From Bacteroidales bacterium (GTDB lineage Bacteria; Bacteroidota; Bacteroidia; Bacteroidales; UBA4181), in contig JAISDP010000069.1 of assembly GCA_031264715.1 (NCBI GenBank), positions 1-5,970 of the forward strand: a stretch of 5,970 bases of DNA, given 5' to 3'. Shown here piece after piece: positions 5,700 through 5,970 of the stretch (within the stretch, counting starts at the first letter, position 1; every line of letters starts with the position of its first letter). The notes under the pieces were generated by a model. It worked only from the letters and a program-made list of their open reading frames with translations, ran no database searches and had not been told where the DNA came from. The position numbers and the translations under genes were made by a program.

Positions 5700-5970
5700 G
5701 AGTTTGAAAAAAATTGGCTGTATACAGACATACATGGATAGAGTTTAAAAAAAAATTGGCTTCATGTAGACATACATGCATAGAGTTTGAAAAAAAAATG
5801 GCCTTATGTAGACATACATGGATCGAGTTTAAAAAAAAATTGGCTGTATGTAGACATACATGCATAGAGTTTAAAAAAAATTTGGCTGTATGTAGATATA
5901 CATGGATCGAGTTTGAAAAAAAAATGGCCTTATGTAGACATACATGGATCGATTTTGAAAAAAAAATGGC
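5700..5970. repeat. Tandem array of a 42-bp unit (six units plus a partial seventh, continues past the window)
   Basis: Units start at 5700, 5741, 5783, 5825, 5867, 5909 and 5951. The first is 41 bp, the next five are exactly 42 bp, and the last is cut at 20 bp. Each plus-strand unit opens GAGTTT(G/A), then a run of 7-9 A residues, then TGGC, a variable 3-4 bases, ATGTAGACATACATG and a 3-4 base tail. Most units hold an inverted repeat ATGTA-GACA-TACAT. Units 3 and 6 are identical; the others differ at a few fixed positions. The copies are directly joined with no spacers. The array begins 49 bp upstream of the GH43 start and abuts its promoter. It could be a minisatellite, an upstream regulatory or curved-DNA element, or coding repeats of a protein lying mostly outside the window. 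Confidence 0.92.

Noticed and set aside
5652..5735. N-terminal extension of the GH43 protein starting at the ATG at 5735
   Set aside because: It would place 28 residues, partly encoded by the repeat, in front of an obvious signal peptide; the -7 box also lies inside it.
5575..5865. Minus-strand protein of 96 residues with a repeated HVCLH motif
   Set aside because: It overlaps the GH43 start in another frame and its repeat-to-repeat changes are almost all non-synonymous. It is kept only as a question in the array findings.
5700..5970. CRISPR array
   Set aside because: The 42-bp copies are joined directly with no unique spacers, and variation is spread across the unit.

Overview
The window looks like chromosomal DNA from a member of the Bacteroidota, most likely the Bacteroidales. 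The evidence is indirect but consistent. Three genes are preceded by boxes of the form TAnnTTTG, the -7 element typical of this phylum. Starts lack Shine-Dalgarno sequences and sit behind AT-rich leaders. The ribBA, trmB and U32 proteins read like Bacteroidales family members, and a secreted GH43 enzyme fits a glycan-degrading lifestyle. Apart from a 17-codon gene end at the left edge, all recognised genes are on the minus strand, so they are transcribed from right to left.

Layout, left to right. Positions 1-54 probably hold the last codons of a plus-strand gene, followed by a strong plus-strand terminator (81-105). A minus-strand terminator (161-187) closes the convergent ribBA unit. Positions 188-388 are AT-rich and non-coding, with a small hairpin and a stretch resembling a Bacteroidota 5' leader. 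Next is ribBA (389-1624), a bifunctional riboflavin-synthesis enzyme with its own promoter. To its right is a two-gene unit: trmB (3001-3705, tRNA m7G46 methyltransferase), whose 3' end overlaps by 14 bp the start of a U32-family gene (1776-3014) of the size and motif pattern of tRNA U34-hydroxylation factors (TrhP/YegQ). Then comes a 419-bp AT-rich gap with one 62-codon ORF of uncertain status (3762-3950). A GH43 glycoside hydrolase with a signal peptide and a C-terminal beta-sandwich domain follows (4125-5651). The right end (5700-5970) is a tandem array of a 42-bp unit, six units plus part of a seventh, running off the window.

Functionally, the centre is housekeeping: flavin synthesis and two probable tRNA-modification genes that look translationally coupled. 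The right third is accessory. The GH43 gene has no SusC/SusD partner in view and is fed by a short promoter region that abuts the 42-bp array. That array is the least ordinary part of the window. It has A-tracts repeated at a spacing equal to four helical turns, an inverted repeat in every unit, two identical units three periods apart, and a stop-free frame on each strand. I see no CRISPR array, insertion sequence, tRNA, rRNA or recognisable defence system.
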